Source: an uncultured Collinsella sp. (lineage in GTDB: Bacteria; Actinomycetota; Coriobacteriia; Coriobacteriales; Coriobacteriaceae). From it: DNA of 64,000 bases. Below the pieces are notes generated by a model. It ran no database searches and was not told where the DNA came from. It saw nothing but the letters and a program-made list of their open reading frames with translations. The stretch covers positions 1 to 64,000 of the forward strand of contig CABVAC010000003.1 of NCBI GenBank assembly GCA_902496275.1. The letters run 5' to 3'. Made by a program: the position numbers and the translations under genes. Positions 1-8,492 of this stretch are shown piece by piece (the stretch's first letter is position 1; each line of letters starts with the position of its first letter).

Positions 1-27
1 CTTCATTACTCCAACGACGAATTCTAG
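1..27 (+). CDS. 3' end of an upstream gene (partial)
   Basis: Frame 1 reads LHYSNDEF and then TAG at 25-27. A strong hairpin follows within 30 bases, which fits the end of a gene transcribed into the window. Only eight codons are visible, so neither product nor frame can be confirmed. Confidence 0.35.
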   Translation, partial: LHYSNDEF

Positions 28-55
28 GCGGTGTCCCCTCCCTTTCAAGAAAGGG

Positions 56-81
56 AAGAGGCGGGACATGCCCCGCCTCTT
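56..81 (+). terminator. Hairpin after the upstream gene
   Basis: AAGAGGCGGG (56-65) pairs perfectly with CCCGCCTCTT (72-81) around a 6-base loop. There is no T-tract, so it may act as a transcript end-stabilising hairpin rather than a classical intrinsic terminator. Confidence 0.5.
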
Positions 82-294
82 ACACCACATCTCTGCGCGC
101 TACCGTCGAAATGGCGATGAATACACGATTTTGATCTGACTGTTAGTCCTTATAATGGACATATGTTGCGTAACCTAAGCAAACACTATCTGTTTATATG
201 TTGCAAGCAAAGTAGCAGTACTCATTTTTGCCATTTTTTGACCACGGACCTTGAAATAAGGGGTCCTTAGGGTCCGAATCCCATGCGCCGGGCA
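82..294. other. Non-coding spacer
   Basis: No convincing gene. It is more AT-rich than its surroundings and carries ATATGTTGC twice (near 160 and 200). Around 262-290 there is a T-arm-like string GGGTCCGAATCCC that precedes the terminator at 295-327, matching a similar arrangement near 453-481. The ORFs that cross it have no ribosome site or recognisable sequence. Confidence 0.5.
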
Positions 295-327
295 CAAAAA
301 AGAAAGGCCTCCAACACCGGAGGCCTA
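295..327 (-). terminator. Intrinsic terminator, minus strand (second copy)
   Basis: Read on the minus strand, AGGCCTCC (326-319) pairs with GGAGGCCT (312-305) around a 6-base loop and is followed by TTCTTTTTT. It resembles the terminator at 482-512, including the shared TTCTTTTTT tail, and lies after the duplicated tRNA-Val 3' end. Confidence 0.75.
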
Positions 328-336
328 ACAATTCAA

Positions 337-354
337 TGGTGGGCGATGAGGGAT
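337..354 (-). pseudogene. tRNA-Val 3'-end fragment (18 nt duplicate)
   Basis: The 18 bases here are identical to 523-540, the 3' end of tRNA-Val including CCA. The rest of the tRNA is absent. A second terminator follows, so the tRNA end plus terminator looks tandemly duplicated with a period of about 187 bp. Duplicated tRNA 3' ends are typical leftovers of site-specific integration. Confidence 0.65.
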
Positions 355-481
355 GTCCGCGTGCGGCTGGCGCCGCCCGCATCCGCTTCGTCGCTCCGCT
401 CCTCGCGTGGTGCGCTGGAAAACGCTTCGCGTTTCCTCAGCTTCGCACCCTTTCGGGTTCGAATCCCTCTGCGATGGGTCC

Positions 482-512
482 AAAAAAGAAAGGCCCCCAT
501 TGCTGGGAGCCT
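482..512 (-). terminator. Terminator of tRNA-Val
   Basis: On the minus strand GGCTCCC (511-505) pairs with GGGGGCC (498-492), with one G-T pair, and is followed by TTTCTTTTTT. It lies 11 bases past the tRNA 3' end. Confidence 0.8.
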
Positions 513-522
513 ATCAAATCAG

Positions 523-598
523 TGGTGGGCGATGAGGGATTCGAACCCCCAGCCTTGTGCGTGTAAAGCACCTGCGCTAACCGTTGCGCCAATCGCCC
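523..598 (-). tRNA. tRNA-Val (anticodon TAC)
   Basis: A 76-base cloverleaf with encoded CCA. The acceptor GGGCGAT pairs with ATCGCCC, the T-arm contains GGTTCGAATCCC, and the seven-base anticodon loop TTTACAC gives TAC. It reads GTA valine codons. Confidence 0.95.
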
Positions 599-608
599 GT
601 GCGGAGAG

Positions 609-614
609 AGTATA
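609..614 (-). promoter_or_regulatory. -10 element for tRNA-Val
   Basis: On the minus strand TATACT lies 11 bases upstream of the tRNA 5' end. I see no good -35 at 17 bases, so only the -10 is called. Confidence 0.5.
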
Positions 615-785
615 GCAAAACAATCGCCCCATTCACCTCATATCCATTAAAGGTAACCGGCGCGTGTCACAGCGGAGCTGATTCAGTTGAGATTGCCTGA
701 ACATTCCGCCCCTCTTTACGCCCTCGGGTATACTCAAAAGCTACTGATTCGATTTGATGCCCAGCAACAGCAGAGGGGATAGTAT

Positions 786-2666
786 ATGTGCGGTTTTGTC
801 GGTTTTGTCGGTGGGACGGATAACCAATCCGAGGTGCTCACCAAGATGATGGACCGCATCGTCCATCGCGGTCCCGACATGGGCGGTCAGTTTATCGACG
901 GCCGCGTTGCCCTCGGCTTCCGCCGCTTGTCGATCCTCGACCTGACCGAGGCTGGCGCCCAACCCATGGCCAACGAGGACGGTAGCGTCGTCATTGTCTT
1001 CAACGGCGAGATCTACAACTTCCAAGAACTCCGTTCCGAGCTCGAGGCCAAGGGCTACAAGTTCCACTGCGGCGCCGACACCGAGAGCCTCCTGCACGGC
1101 TACGAGGAGTGGGGCGAGGCCGTCCTCGATCGCCTGCGCGGTATGTACGCCTTCGTCATCTGGGACAAAAAGAAGAACAAGCTTTTTGGCGCCCGCGACA
1201 TCTTTGGCATCAAGCCGCTCTACTACTATCCCATGGCCGATGCGGGCGACGGCGCTCCGGGCGTGCTCTTTGGTTCCGAGATCAAGAGCTTCCTGGACTA
1301 CCCGCACTTCCACAAGGCGGTCAACAAAAAGGCTCTGCGTCCGTACATGACGCTGCAGTATTCGGCGACTGAGGAGACCTTCTTCGAGGGTGTCTACAAG
1401 CTGCCGCCGGCGCACTACTTTACCGTCGATATCCCGACCGGCAAGATGAACATCGAGCGCTACTGGGATTGCGATTACTCTGCCGTCGAGAAGCCGTTCG
1501 AAGAGTATGTCGATGAGCTGGACGAGGTCGTGCACGAGAGCGTCGAGGCCCATCGCATCGCCGACGTCAAGGTCGCGTCGTTCCTCTCCGGTGGCGTCGA
1601 CTCCAGCTACATCGCCGCTTGCCTCATGCCCGACAAGACCTTCTCGGTGGGCTTTGACTACAAGAACTTCAACGAGACCAACTACGCCAAGGAGCTTTCC
1701 GATAAGCTCGGCGTCGAGAACGTTCGCAAGATGATTACCGCCGACGAGTTCTTCGGTGCGCTCGAGGACATCCAGTATCACATGGACGAGCCGCAGTCCA
1801 ACCTGTCTTCCGTGCCGCTGTGGTTCTTGGCCGAGATGGCCCGCAAGGACGTTACCGTCGTGCTTTCGGGCGAAGGCGCCGACGAACTCTTTGGCGGCTA
1901 CGCCTACTACGAGGATACGGTCCCGGTGCGCAAGTACAAAAAGATGGTGCCGCTGCCCATCCGTCGCGCGCTCGGTAACCTGGCGCTGCATATGCCGTAC
2001 TTCAAGGGACATAACTTCCTGGTCAAGGGTGCCGAGATCCCCGAGAAGTCGTTCCTGGGACAGGCTCTGGTATGGCCGGAGCGCGAGGTCGACGGCGTGC
2101 TCAAGCCCGAGTACAACACCGGCGACGGCGCCTTTGAGCTCGCTGCACCCATCTACGCACGCGTGAAGGGTCAGCCCGAACTGGTCAAGAAGCAGTACCT
2201 GGACATGAACATGTGGCTCCCGGGCGACATTCTGCTCAAGGCCGACAAGATGTGCATGGCGCACTCGCTGGAGCTGCGCGTGCCCTTCCTGGACCGCAAA
2301 GTCATGGAGTTCGCCGAGCACATTCCCGATCGCTACCGCATCAACGAGAACGGCAACAAGCAGGTACTCCGCCACGCTGCCAACAAGTCGCTGCCCGATG
2401 AGTGGGCCACCCGTCCCAAGGTGGGCTTCCCGGTGCCGATTGTCTACTGGCTGCGCGAGCAAAAGTGGTACGACTATGTCAAGGAGTACTTCACCGCGCC
2501 GTGGGCAAGCGAGTTCTTCAATACCGACGAGCTCATGCACCTGCTCGATCTGCACTTTGCGGGCAAGGGCGATTTCCAGCGCAAGATCTATACGCCGCTC
2601 GTGTTCCTAGTGTGGTACAAGCGCTTCTTTATCGACGAGGGCCAGCCTTCTGTTCAGGCTGCCTAG
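786..2666 (+). CDS. asnB: Asparagine synthase (glutamine-hydrolysing)
   Basis: Makes asparagine from aspartate with ATP and glutamine ammonia. At 626 aa it has the full two-domain form. The N-terminal class II glutaminase begins MCGFVGFVGG with the nucleophile Cys2, so the start is fixed. The synthetase half carries the PP-loop SGGVDSS at about residue 267 and GEGADELFGGY at about 361. It stands alone with its own terminator. The tRNA-dependent enzyme asnS lies at 47.6 kb, so the cell both makes asparagine and charges it directly. Confidence 0.95.
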   Translation: MCGFVGFVGGTDNQSEVLTKMMDRIVHRGPDMGGQFIDGRVALGFRRLSILDLTEAGAQPMANEDGSVVIVFNGEIYNFQELRSELEAKGYKFHCGADTESLLHGYEEWGEAVLDRLRGMYAFVIWDKKKNKLFGARDIFGIKPLYYYPMADAGDGAPGVLFGSEIKSFLDYPHFHKAVNKKALRPYMTLQYSATEETFFEGVYKLPPAHYFTVDIPTGKMNIERYWDCDYSAVEKPFEEYVDELDEVVHESVEAHRIADVKVASFLSGGVDSSYIAACLMPDKTFSVGFDYKNFNETNYAKELSDKLGVENVRKMITADEFFGALEDIQYHMDEPQSNLSSVPLWFLAEMARKDVTVVLSGEGADELFGGYAYYEDTVPVRKYKKMVPLPIRRALGNLALHMPYFKGHNFLVKGAEIPEKSFLGQALVWPEREVDGVLKPEYNTGDGAFELAAPIYARVKGQPELVKKQYLDMNMWLPGDILLKADKMCMAHSLELRVPFLDRKVMEFAEHIPDRYRINENGNKQVLRHAANKSLPDEWATRPKVGFPVPIVYWLREQKWYDYVKEYFTAPWASEFFNTDELMHLLDLHFAGKGDFQRKIYTPLVFLVWYKRFFIDEGQPSVQAA

Positions 2667-2692
2667 TCTCGGCTTACGAATGCCTGCGCGTA

Positions 2693-2716
2693 ACGGCTCC
2701 TCCGGGAGCCGTTTTT
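2693..2716 (+). terminator. asnB terminator
   Basis: ACGGCTCC (2693-2700) pairs with GGAGCCGT (2705-2712) around a 4-base loop and runs into TTTTT. Confidence 0.9.
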
Positions 2717-2778
2717 GCGCGAGCACGTTTCAGTTACTATGAAAACCGTCCCTGCCAAATGCTTGAGAAAGGTGAAAG

Positions 2779-4341
2779 ATGCACCATTCGGATTCCGCGA
2801 CCGTGACCACGGTCGATACGCTTGCCAAGCTTCTCGATGTGTGCGGCGAGCTGCGCGCATCAGAGCAGGTTGACGAGCGTGCCGTGACCGGTTGCTCGTT
2901 TGATTCGCGCGCGGTCTCGGCAGGTGACGTGTTCTTCTGTAAAGGTGCTGCCTTTAAGCCCGCGTTTTTGAGCATGGCGCTCGATGCGGGCGCCGTCACA
3001 TTTGTGTGCGAGGAGTCGCTGGTCGAGTCTCTGGAGCCGCTGGCGCAGGAGAGCGGTGCTGCGATGCTGGTTGTTGATAGTGTTCGCACGGCCATGGCCC
3101 TGTTGCCGCCGGAGGTCTACGACCGTCCCGACCACGACGTCAAGATCGTGGGCATCACCGGCACCAAGGGAAAGACCACGGCCGCTTTTATGCTCCAGTC
3201 CATCATCAAGGCGGCGGGCGAGTCCTGCGGCATGATCGGCTCGGTGAGTACCGACGATGGTATCGAGTGCTACGAGAGCACCAATACTACGCCCGAGGCC
3301 CCCGAGGTTTGGCGCCATATCGCCAACTGCCGCACGTCCGGTCGCCAGTCCATGGTCATGGAGGTCTCGAGCCAGGCGCTCAAGTACCAACGCGTCGAGA
3401 ATCTGCCGTTTGACGTGGCGTGCTTCCTCAACATCGGCCGCGACCACATCTCGCCGATCGAACACCCCACGTTTGAGGATTATTTTGAGAGCAAGCTCAG
3501 GATTTTTGACCAGGCAAAGACCGCCGTGGTGAATCTGGGCACCGAAGAGGTCGACCGTGTGCTGGAGGCAGCGTCGACGGCCGAGCGCTTGGTGACCGTT
3601 GGCGTCGAGCATCCCGAGGCAAGCCTGTGGGCGAGCGACGTACGCATGGTCGGCTTTAGCATCGAGTTCAACTTGCATGGCCTGTGTGCCGACGAGTCCG
3701 AGGCGGGGGAGAAGGTCCTGCTGGGTATCGCGGGAGACTTTAACGTGGAAAACGCGCTGGTCGCTATCGCCGCTGCGCGCGAGATCGGCATCGGTATCGA
3801 GGCTATCAAGAAGGGCCTCTCAAAACTGCGTGTGCCGGGCCGTATGGAGGTCGTGGAGTCGAAGGACGGCCGCGTGATTTGTGTCGTCGACTACGCGCAC
3901 AACCAGCTTTCGTTCCGCTCGCTTTTCTCGTCGGTCAAGCGCGCGTTTCCCGCTAGTCCGGTCATTGCGGTGTTTGGCGCTGCCGGCGGCAAGGCGCAGG
4001 AGCGCCGCGAGCAGCTTCCGCGCGAGGCCGCACCGTATTCCGACCTGATGATCTTTGCCAATGAGGACCCGGCTCACGAGGACCCGATGAAGGTCTGTCG
4101 CGAGCTTGCCGAACATGTTCCCGACGATACGCCGAACAAGATCATCCTCGATCGCGAAGCCGCTGTGCATGCGGCGTTCAAGGCGGCGCGCGAGGAGTAC
4201 GTCAACCCCGATGCTCCCACCATTGTCTTGCTGCTGGCAAAGGGTGACGAGGAGCTCATGCACGTGGGCGACGAGTTCGTGCCCATCGAGAGCGACCTTT
4301 CGCTGGCCAATCGCCTGATCGATGTTGCCCAGTTTGACTAA
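2779..4341 (+). CDS. murE: UDP-MurNAc-tripeptide ligase (MurE family)
   Basis: Adds the diamino acid to UDP-MurNAc-L-Ala-D-Glu in peptidoglycan synthesis. The 520 aa protein has the Mur ligase order: N-terminal UDP-binding domain, ATP loop GITGTKGKTT at about 124-133, central domain with SKLRIF around 236 (expected carbamylated Lys region) and the C-terminal domain. The DNPR motif typical of meso-DAP-adding enzymes is replaced by NEDPAHEDP at about 429-437, which argues for lysine or another diamino acid. The start follows AGAAAGGTGAAAG. Confidence 0.88.
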   Translation: MHHSDSATVTTVDTLAKLLDVCGELRASEQVDERAVTGCSFDSRAVSAGDVFFCKGAAFKPAFLSMALDAGAVTFVCEESLVESLEPLAQESGAAMLVVDSVRTAMALLPPEVYDRPDHDVKIVGITGTKGKTTAAFMLQSIIKAAGESCGMIGSVSTDDGIECYESTNTTPEAPEVWRHIANCRTSGRQSMVMEVSSQALKYQRVENLPFDVACFLNIGRDHISPIEHPTFEDYFESKLRIFDQAKTAVVNLGTEEVDRVLEAASTAERLVTVGVEHPEASLWASDVRMVGFSIEFNLHGLCADESEAGEKVLLGIAGDFNVENALVAIAAAREIGIGIEAIKKGLSKLRVPGRMEVVESKDGRVICVVDYAHNQLSFRSLFSSVKRAFPASPVIAVFGAAGGKAQERREQLPREAAPYSDLMIFANEDPAHEDPMKVCRELAEHVPDDTPNKIILDREAAVHAAFKAAREEYVNPDAPTIVLLLAKGDEELMHVGDEFVPIESDLSLANRLIDVAQFD

Positions 4342-4448
4342 TGAACCATGATGGCGGCGGCGCCCTGAGTGCGCTGTCGCCATAAGCGTGTTCCCTCAAT
4401 CAAAACATGCCGTCCAAGTCCAAACCCTTCTACGTAAACGGAGTGACC

Positions 4449-5360
4449 ATGTCCCACAACATCCTGCCGACCGTTGCCGAGCTTTCGGGCGAGGTGCGCG
4501 AGCGCCTTGCCAAGGTCAAGTATGTCTTTACCGATCTGGACGCCACGATGCTCGCCCCCGGCTCGTGTGTACTGCGCGATAACGACGGCAATCCCTCGAC
4601 CAAGCTCGTCGAGGCGGTTGTCGCGCTCGCCCGTGCCGGCATCCAGGTGGTCCCCACCTCGGGTCGCAATCGCACCATGATCCATGAGGACGCGCGCGTG
4701 CTCGGCCTCAACTCCTACATCGGCGAGATGGGCGGCCTGGTCATGTACGACCTCAAGGCCAACGACTGGGAGTACCTGACGGGCGACATGCCCTACGACC
4801 CCGCCTGCGGTCTCACGCCGCACCAGGTGATCGAGCAGACCGGCGTGTGCGAGAAGATCCTTGCCCGCTGGCCGCACAAGATCGAATACCACAACGACAT
4901 GTCGACCGGCTACAAGTACCGTGAGGTCACCGTCGGCATGCGCGGCGATGTGCCCGACGATGAGGTCCAGGCCATCCTGGACGAGGCCGGCTGCGGTCTG
5001 GTCTGGGCTTGCAACGGCCATCTGACTCACCTGTCCAAGCCGACGACGCTCGAGCTTAATCGCGTCGAGGACGGCCGCGCCTTCAACATCAATCCGGCGG
5101 GTCTCAACAAAGGCGTTGCCATTGCGCGCTTCTGCGAGCACCTGGGGATCGAGCTCGAGGAGACGCTTGCGCTCGGCGACTCCGAGTCCGACTTCTACAT
5201 GGCCGACCATGTTGGCATGTTCTGCCTGGTCGAGAACGGTCTGACGAGCGCCGGTGCCCCGGAGTTCTTGGACGCCTACGACAATGCCTATATTACGCGC
5301 GGCAAGATTGTCGACGGTTGGGTGGCAACGGCCGAGCTGCTGGTCGCAGCCCGTTCGTAG
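4449..5360 (+). CDS. HAD-superfamily phosphatase (Cof-like)
   Basis: A soluble phosphatase of about 303 aa. Motif I DLDAT is at about residue 29 with both aspartates present, motif II is TSGRNRT, and motifs III/IV are NKGVAIARF and GDSESD near 243. The large cap inserted between motifs II and III places it in the Cof/IIB group acting on sugar phosphates or similar small substrates; the substrate cannot be read from sequence. An in-frame ATG at 4407 exists, but ACGGAG sits just before 4449, so that start is chosen. Confidence 0.8.
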   Translation: MSHNILPTVAELSGEVRERLAKVKYVFTDLDATMLAPGSCVLRDNDGNPSTKLVEAVVALARAGIQVVPTSGRNRTMIHEDARVLGLNSYIGEMGGLVMYDLKANDWEYLTGDMPYDPACGLTPHQVIEQTGVCEKILARWPHKIEYHNDMSTGYKYREVTVGMRGDVPDDEVQAILDEAGCGLVWACNGHLTHLSKPTTLELNRVEDGRAFNINPAGLNKGVAIARFCEHLGIELEETLALGDSESDFYMADHVGMFCLVENGLTSAGAPEFLDAYDNAYITRGKIVDGWVATAELLVAARS

Positions 5361-5411
5361 CGCGACGCATCACGAGTGGTCGCATTTTTCGAGAGAGAAT
5401 CTGGTGAGGTA

Positions 5412-6296
5412 ATGTCCGATATCGATAATATGGCCGGGGACACGCGTCCGATCGGCGTGTTCGACTCGGGCTTGGGCGGCTTGACGGTCGCGCGAGCGAT
5501 CGCAACGGCACTTCCGCACGAGTCCGTCTACTATTTCGGTGACACTAAGCGCTGCCCTTATGGCACCCGCACCGAGGACGAGGTTCGCTCGTTTGCGCTG
5601 CAGGCGGGCCGCTGGCTATCGAGGCACGACGTTAAGATCATGGTCATCGCCTGCAACACGGCGACCGCCGCGGCCTTGCGTCTGGCTCAGCAAGTGCTTG
5701 ACGTTCCCGTGATCGGCGTGATCGCTCCGGGCGCACGTGCTGCCATCAACAGCACGCGTACGCGTCGCGTCGGCGTGCTGGCTACCAACCTCACCATTCG
5801 CTCGGGTGCCTACACGCGCGCCATTCAGGACTTGGATGCTGGTGTCGATGTGTATGGCTGCCCGGCCTCGAGCTTTGTCGAGGTCGTCGAGCACGAGCTC
5901 GCCTCGGGCGCGCACCTGCAGGAGCAGTGGCTCGAGAACGAGGATATTTTTGATACGCCAGCCGTTCGCGCGCTGGTCGGCGCCACAGTCGAGCCGCTGC
6001 ACGATCGCGGCATCGATACCGTGGTGCTCGGCTGTACGCACTTCCCGCTGCTGGTGGGTCCCATCCGCCATGCGCTGGGACCCGGGGTGCGCGTGGTGAG
6101 CTCCGCCGAGGAGACCACCCGCGAGCTGACCGATATCCTCACGCGCCGTGAGCAGCTGGCGGGCGATACCGCCGAGCCACAGCATCGCTTTGCCACCACG
6201 TCTGACAACATTGCCGAGTTTGCGGTGGCGGGTAGCTTTATCTTTGGCCAGCCGCTCAAAAGCATCGAGCACGTCGATATCGACGAACTCGGTTAG
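5412..6296 (+). CDS. murI: Glutamate racemase
   Basis: Converts L-glutamate to D-glutamate for peptidoglycan, fitting the murE two genes upstream. The 294 aa protein shows GVFDSGLGGLTV near the N terminus and both catalytic cysteines, in ACNTATAA (about 81-88) and GCTHFPLL (about 207-214). GTG at 5376 would add 12 residues of no family similarity. ATG 5412 is preceded by GGTGAGG with short spacing, so the start is the least certain part. Confidence 0.93.
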   Translation: MSDIDNMAGDTRPIGVFDSGLGGLTVARAIATALPHESVYYFGDTKRCPYGTRTEDEVRSFALQAGRWLSRHDVKIMVIACNTATAAALRLAQQVLDVPVIGVIAPGARAAINSTRTRRVGVLATNLTIRSGAYTRAIQDLDAGVDVYGCPASSFVEVVEHELASGAHLQEQWLENEDIFDTPAVRALVGATVEPLHDRGIDTVVLGCTHFPLLVGPIRHALGPGVRVVSSAEETTRELTDILTRREQLAGDTAEPQHRFATTSDNIAEFAVAGSFIFGQPLKSIEHVDIDELG

Positions 6297-6349
6297 GCTC
6301 GCAATGTCGCCGGAGTCTTCGCCACATCTTTTGCCGAAAGGATAGTTCC

Positions 6350-7075
6350 ATGGAATACATGCAGGTCAACCGCGCCAACGGCCGCGCCGCCAACGAGCTG
6401 CGCCCCGTTAAGCTCACCCGCGGCGTCATGAAGCACGCCCACGGCTCGTGCCTGGCCGAGTTCGGCGACACGCGCGTACTGTGCGCCGCCACCATCGAGG
6501 AGGGTGTGCCGGGTTGGCGCAAGGGCGCCAAGGCCGGCTGGGTAACGGCGGAATATGCGATGCTGCCGGCCTCGACCGGTAAACGCTGCAAGCGCGAGCA
6601 TGCCAACCGCAAGGGCCGCTCCATGGAGATCGAGCGGCTTATCGGCCGCAGCCTGCGTACCGTCGTCAACATGAAGGCGCTCGGCGAGTACACCGTTACC
6701 GTCGACTGCGATGTGATCCAGGCCGATGGCGGCACGCGTACGGCGAGCATTACCGGTGCCTGGTTGGCGCTGCACGACGCCCTTGCCATGTGGGTCGAGG
6801 CGGGAAAACTCGAGCGCATCCCGCTCACGGGCCAGGTTGCCGCCATTTCCATGGGCGTCGTCGACGGCAACACCCTGCTCGACTTGGATTATTCCGAGGA
6901 CAGCCACGCCGAGGTCGACATGAACCTCGTCGCCACCGATTCCGGTGAGATGATCGAACTCCAGGGTACCGGCGAGCAGGCGCCCTTCGATCGCAAGCGT
7001 CTCAACGCCCTACTCGACCTGGGTGACAAGGGTATCGCCGAGCTCATCGAGCTTCAGCGCCAAGCCATCGCCTAA
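6350..7075 (+). CDS. rph: Ribonuclease PH
   Basis: A phosphorolytic 3'-5' exoribonuclease that trims tRNA 3' ends. The 241 aa length is normal for the family. It carries RPVKLTRGVMKHAHGSCL at the N terminus, the R-rich GKRCKREHANRKGR segment, and the phosphate/metal region with CDVIQADGGTRTASITGA. A GAAAGGA ribosome site precedes the ATG. It forms a run with rdgB and dtd, a pairing of rph with rdgB seen in many bacteria. Its TAA stop is overlapped by a palindromic element at 7074. Confidence 0.95.
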   Translation: MEYMQVNRANGRAANELRPVKLTRGVMKHAHGSCLAEFGDTRVLCAATIEEGVPGWRKGAKAGWVTAEYAMLPASTGKRCKREHANRKGRSMEIERLIGRSLRTVVNMKALGEYTVTVDCDVIQADGGTRTASITGAWLALHDALAMWVEAGKLERIPLTGQVAAISMGVVDGNTLLDLDYSEDSHAEVDMNLVATDSGEMIELQGTGEQAPFDRKRLNALLDLGDKGIAELIELQRQAIA

Positions 7076-7109
7076 CCTGCCAAAAGGGACAGGTTTATTT
7101 TGGTAGGTT
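7074..7109 (+). repeat. GGGACAGG palindrome, copy 1
   Basis: AACCTGCCAAAA (7074-7085) pairs with TTTTGGTAGGTT (7098-7109), with one G-T pair, and GGGACAGG follows the left arm. The first two bases are the AA of the rph TAA stop. TTATC follows, so it may also terminate rph. It matches the copy at 43420-43460 over about 43 bases. Confidence 0.8.
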
Positions 7110-7217
7110 TTATCTGCGGAGACGTCTAGACACAAGACTGCCGTTGATTGAGAGGGGAGAGGCGGAGGCCCTCGTCGCCCTCGGCGCGGCATTGATATAG
7201 AGACAAGGAGGCCAGTC

Positions 7218-7859
7218 ATGGCACTTGAGAAGATTGACATCGACACCCTCGACCCGGCGGCGACCATCGTCGTGGCAACCGGCAACGCCCATAAGCTCAC
7301 CGAGATTGAGGCCATTTTGGGCAAGGTCATGCCCGAGGTGCGCTTTGTGGCGCTCGGCCAGCTGGGTGATTTTGAGGATCCCGAGGAAAACGGCACGACG
7401 TTTTTGGAGAACGCCATCATCAAGGCCCAAGCCGCGGTTGAGGAGACGGGCCTTATGGCCATTGCCGACGATTCGGGCTTGGTCGTCGACGCGCTGGACG
7501 GTGAGCCCGGTGTGTATAGCGCGCGCTATGCGGGCGTGCACGGAGACGATGCCGCCAACAACGCCAAGCTGCTCGTAAATCTGGAGGGCGTGGCAGATGA
7601 GGACCGCACCGCGCGCTTTATGAGCGTCGTCGCGCTCATCGACACGGACGGTCTGGTTACCTATGGCGAGGGCGCCTGCGAGGGCGTTATCGCGCACGAG
7701 GGCCGCGGCGATCACGGCTTTGGCTACGACCCGCTGTTCCTGCCGGTCGACACGCCGGGCAAGACCATGGCCGAGCTGACGGCGGACGAGAAGAACGCCA
7801 TCAGCCATCGATTCCATGCGCTCGAGCACCTATCCGCCAAACTGACGGGCGAGGAGTAG
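7218..7859 (+). CDS. rdgB: Non-canonical purine NTP pyrophosphatase (RdgB/HAM1)
   Basis: Hydrolyses dITP, XTP and similar nucleotides to monophosphates and so keeps them out of DNA and RNA. The 213 aa protein has VVATGNAHKLTEIEAIL near residue 18, the catalytic ADDSGLVVDAL near 89, and GFGYDPLF near 173, all diagnostic. ACAAGGAGG gives a strong ribosome site. dtd begins 3 bases after the stop, so both are probably co-translated. Confidence 0.95.
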   Translation: MALEKIDIDTLDPAATIVVATGNAHKLTEIEAILGKVMPEVRFVALGQLGDFEDPEENGTTFLENAIIKAQAAVEETGLMAIADDSGLVVDALDGEPGVYSARYAGVHGDDAANNAKLLVNLEGVADEDRTARFMSVVALIDTDGLVTYGEGACEGVIAHEGRGDHGFGYDPLFLPVDTPGKTMAELTADEKNAISHRFHALEHLSAKLTGEE

Positions 7860-7862
7860 GCC

Positions 7863-8309
7863 GTGCGTGCGGTGGTGCAGCGCGTACTCAACGCCGGCGT
7901 GACGGTCGACGGCGAGTGCGTGGGCCGCATTGGACGCGGCTACCTGGTGCTGCTGGGTGTGGGCCATGGCGATACGAGTGCCGAGGCCGATAAGCTGTGG
8001 GGCAAGCTCTGGGGCTTGCGCATTAACGAGGACGAGAACGGCAAGACCAACTTGGCGCTTGCCGATGTCGACGGTGAGGTGCTCGTGGTGTCGCAGTTCA
8101 CGCTGTTCGCTGACTGCCGCCACGGTCGCCGCCCATCGTTTACGGATGCCGGCGCGCCCGATGTTGCCAACGAGCTCTACGAGTACTTCCTGACGCTTGT
8201 GCACGAGGACGTTGAGCATGTGGCGCACGGTATCTTTGGCGCCGACATGAAGGTCGACCTGGTCAACGACGGTCCGTTCACCATCGTCCTCGATACCGAC
8301 AATCTTTAG
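7863..8309 (+). CDS. dtd: D-aminoacyl-tRNA deacylase
   Basis: Removes D-amino acids mischarged onto tRNA. The 148 aa size is typical. The conserved SQFTLFAD sits near residue 78, and the C-terminal NDGPFTI corresponds to the GP-x-T active-site turn of the family (usually GPVT). It starts with GTG 3 bases after the rdgB stop, with the ribosome site inside the end of rdgB (GGCGAGGAG). Confidence 0.93.
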   Translation: MRAVVQRVLNAGVTVDGECVGRIGRGYLVLLGVGHGDTSAEADKLWGKLWGLRINEDENGKTNLALADVDGEVLVVSQFTLFADCRHGRRPSFTDAGAPDVANELYEYFLTLVHEDVEHVAHGIFGADMKVDLVNDGPFTIVLDTDNL

Positions 8310-8337
8310 GTTACGCGGTTTTACCAAACCGCGTAAC
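8310..8337 (+). repeat. GTTACG/TTTTACCAAA palindrome, copy 1
   Basis: A perfect 12-base stem: GTTACGCGGTTT (8310-8321) and AAACCGCGTAAC (8326-8337) around TACC. It begins on the base right after the dtd TAG stop. The copy at 12827 keeps the ends and loop but changes the middle of both arms together. No T-tract follows. Confidence 0.8.
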
Positions 8338-8395
8338 AACTGGTCATGCGAGGTTGTCGTCTGGTACGTATTTGGGACCGGGCTTTTTTAGCTAC

Positions 8396-8425
8396 TTGCG
8401 TATGGCCACAACAGGGTGCTATAGT
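8396..8425 (+). promoter_or_regulatory. Promoter for veg-ispE
   Basis: TTGCGT (8396-8401), 18-base spacer, TATAGT (8420-8425), with an extended -10 TG at 8417-8418. The start would fall near 8432, giving a leader of about 60 bases before veg. Confidence 0.75.
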
Positions 8426-8492
8426 ATTAGAGTTTTGTCTATCTTAGGAGTATTATCCCCTTTTTGAATTGCACCTTCTGGAGGCCCTGTTC

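Noticed and set aside
336..480. A second complete tRNA on either strand near 350-480
   Set aside because: Only an 18-nt 3' end and a T-arm-like string are present; no acceptor pairing or anticodon arm can be folded.
741..2555. 604-codon open frame on the minus strand opposite asnB
   Set aside because: A shadow of asnB caused by high-GC codon bias; its sequence is His/Val/Leu/Asp-rich without domains and asnB motifs are intact on the other strand.
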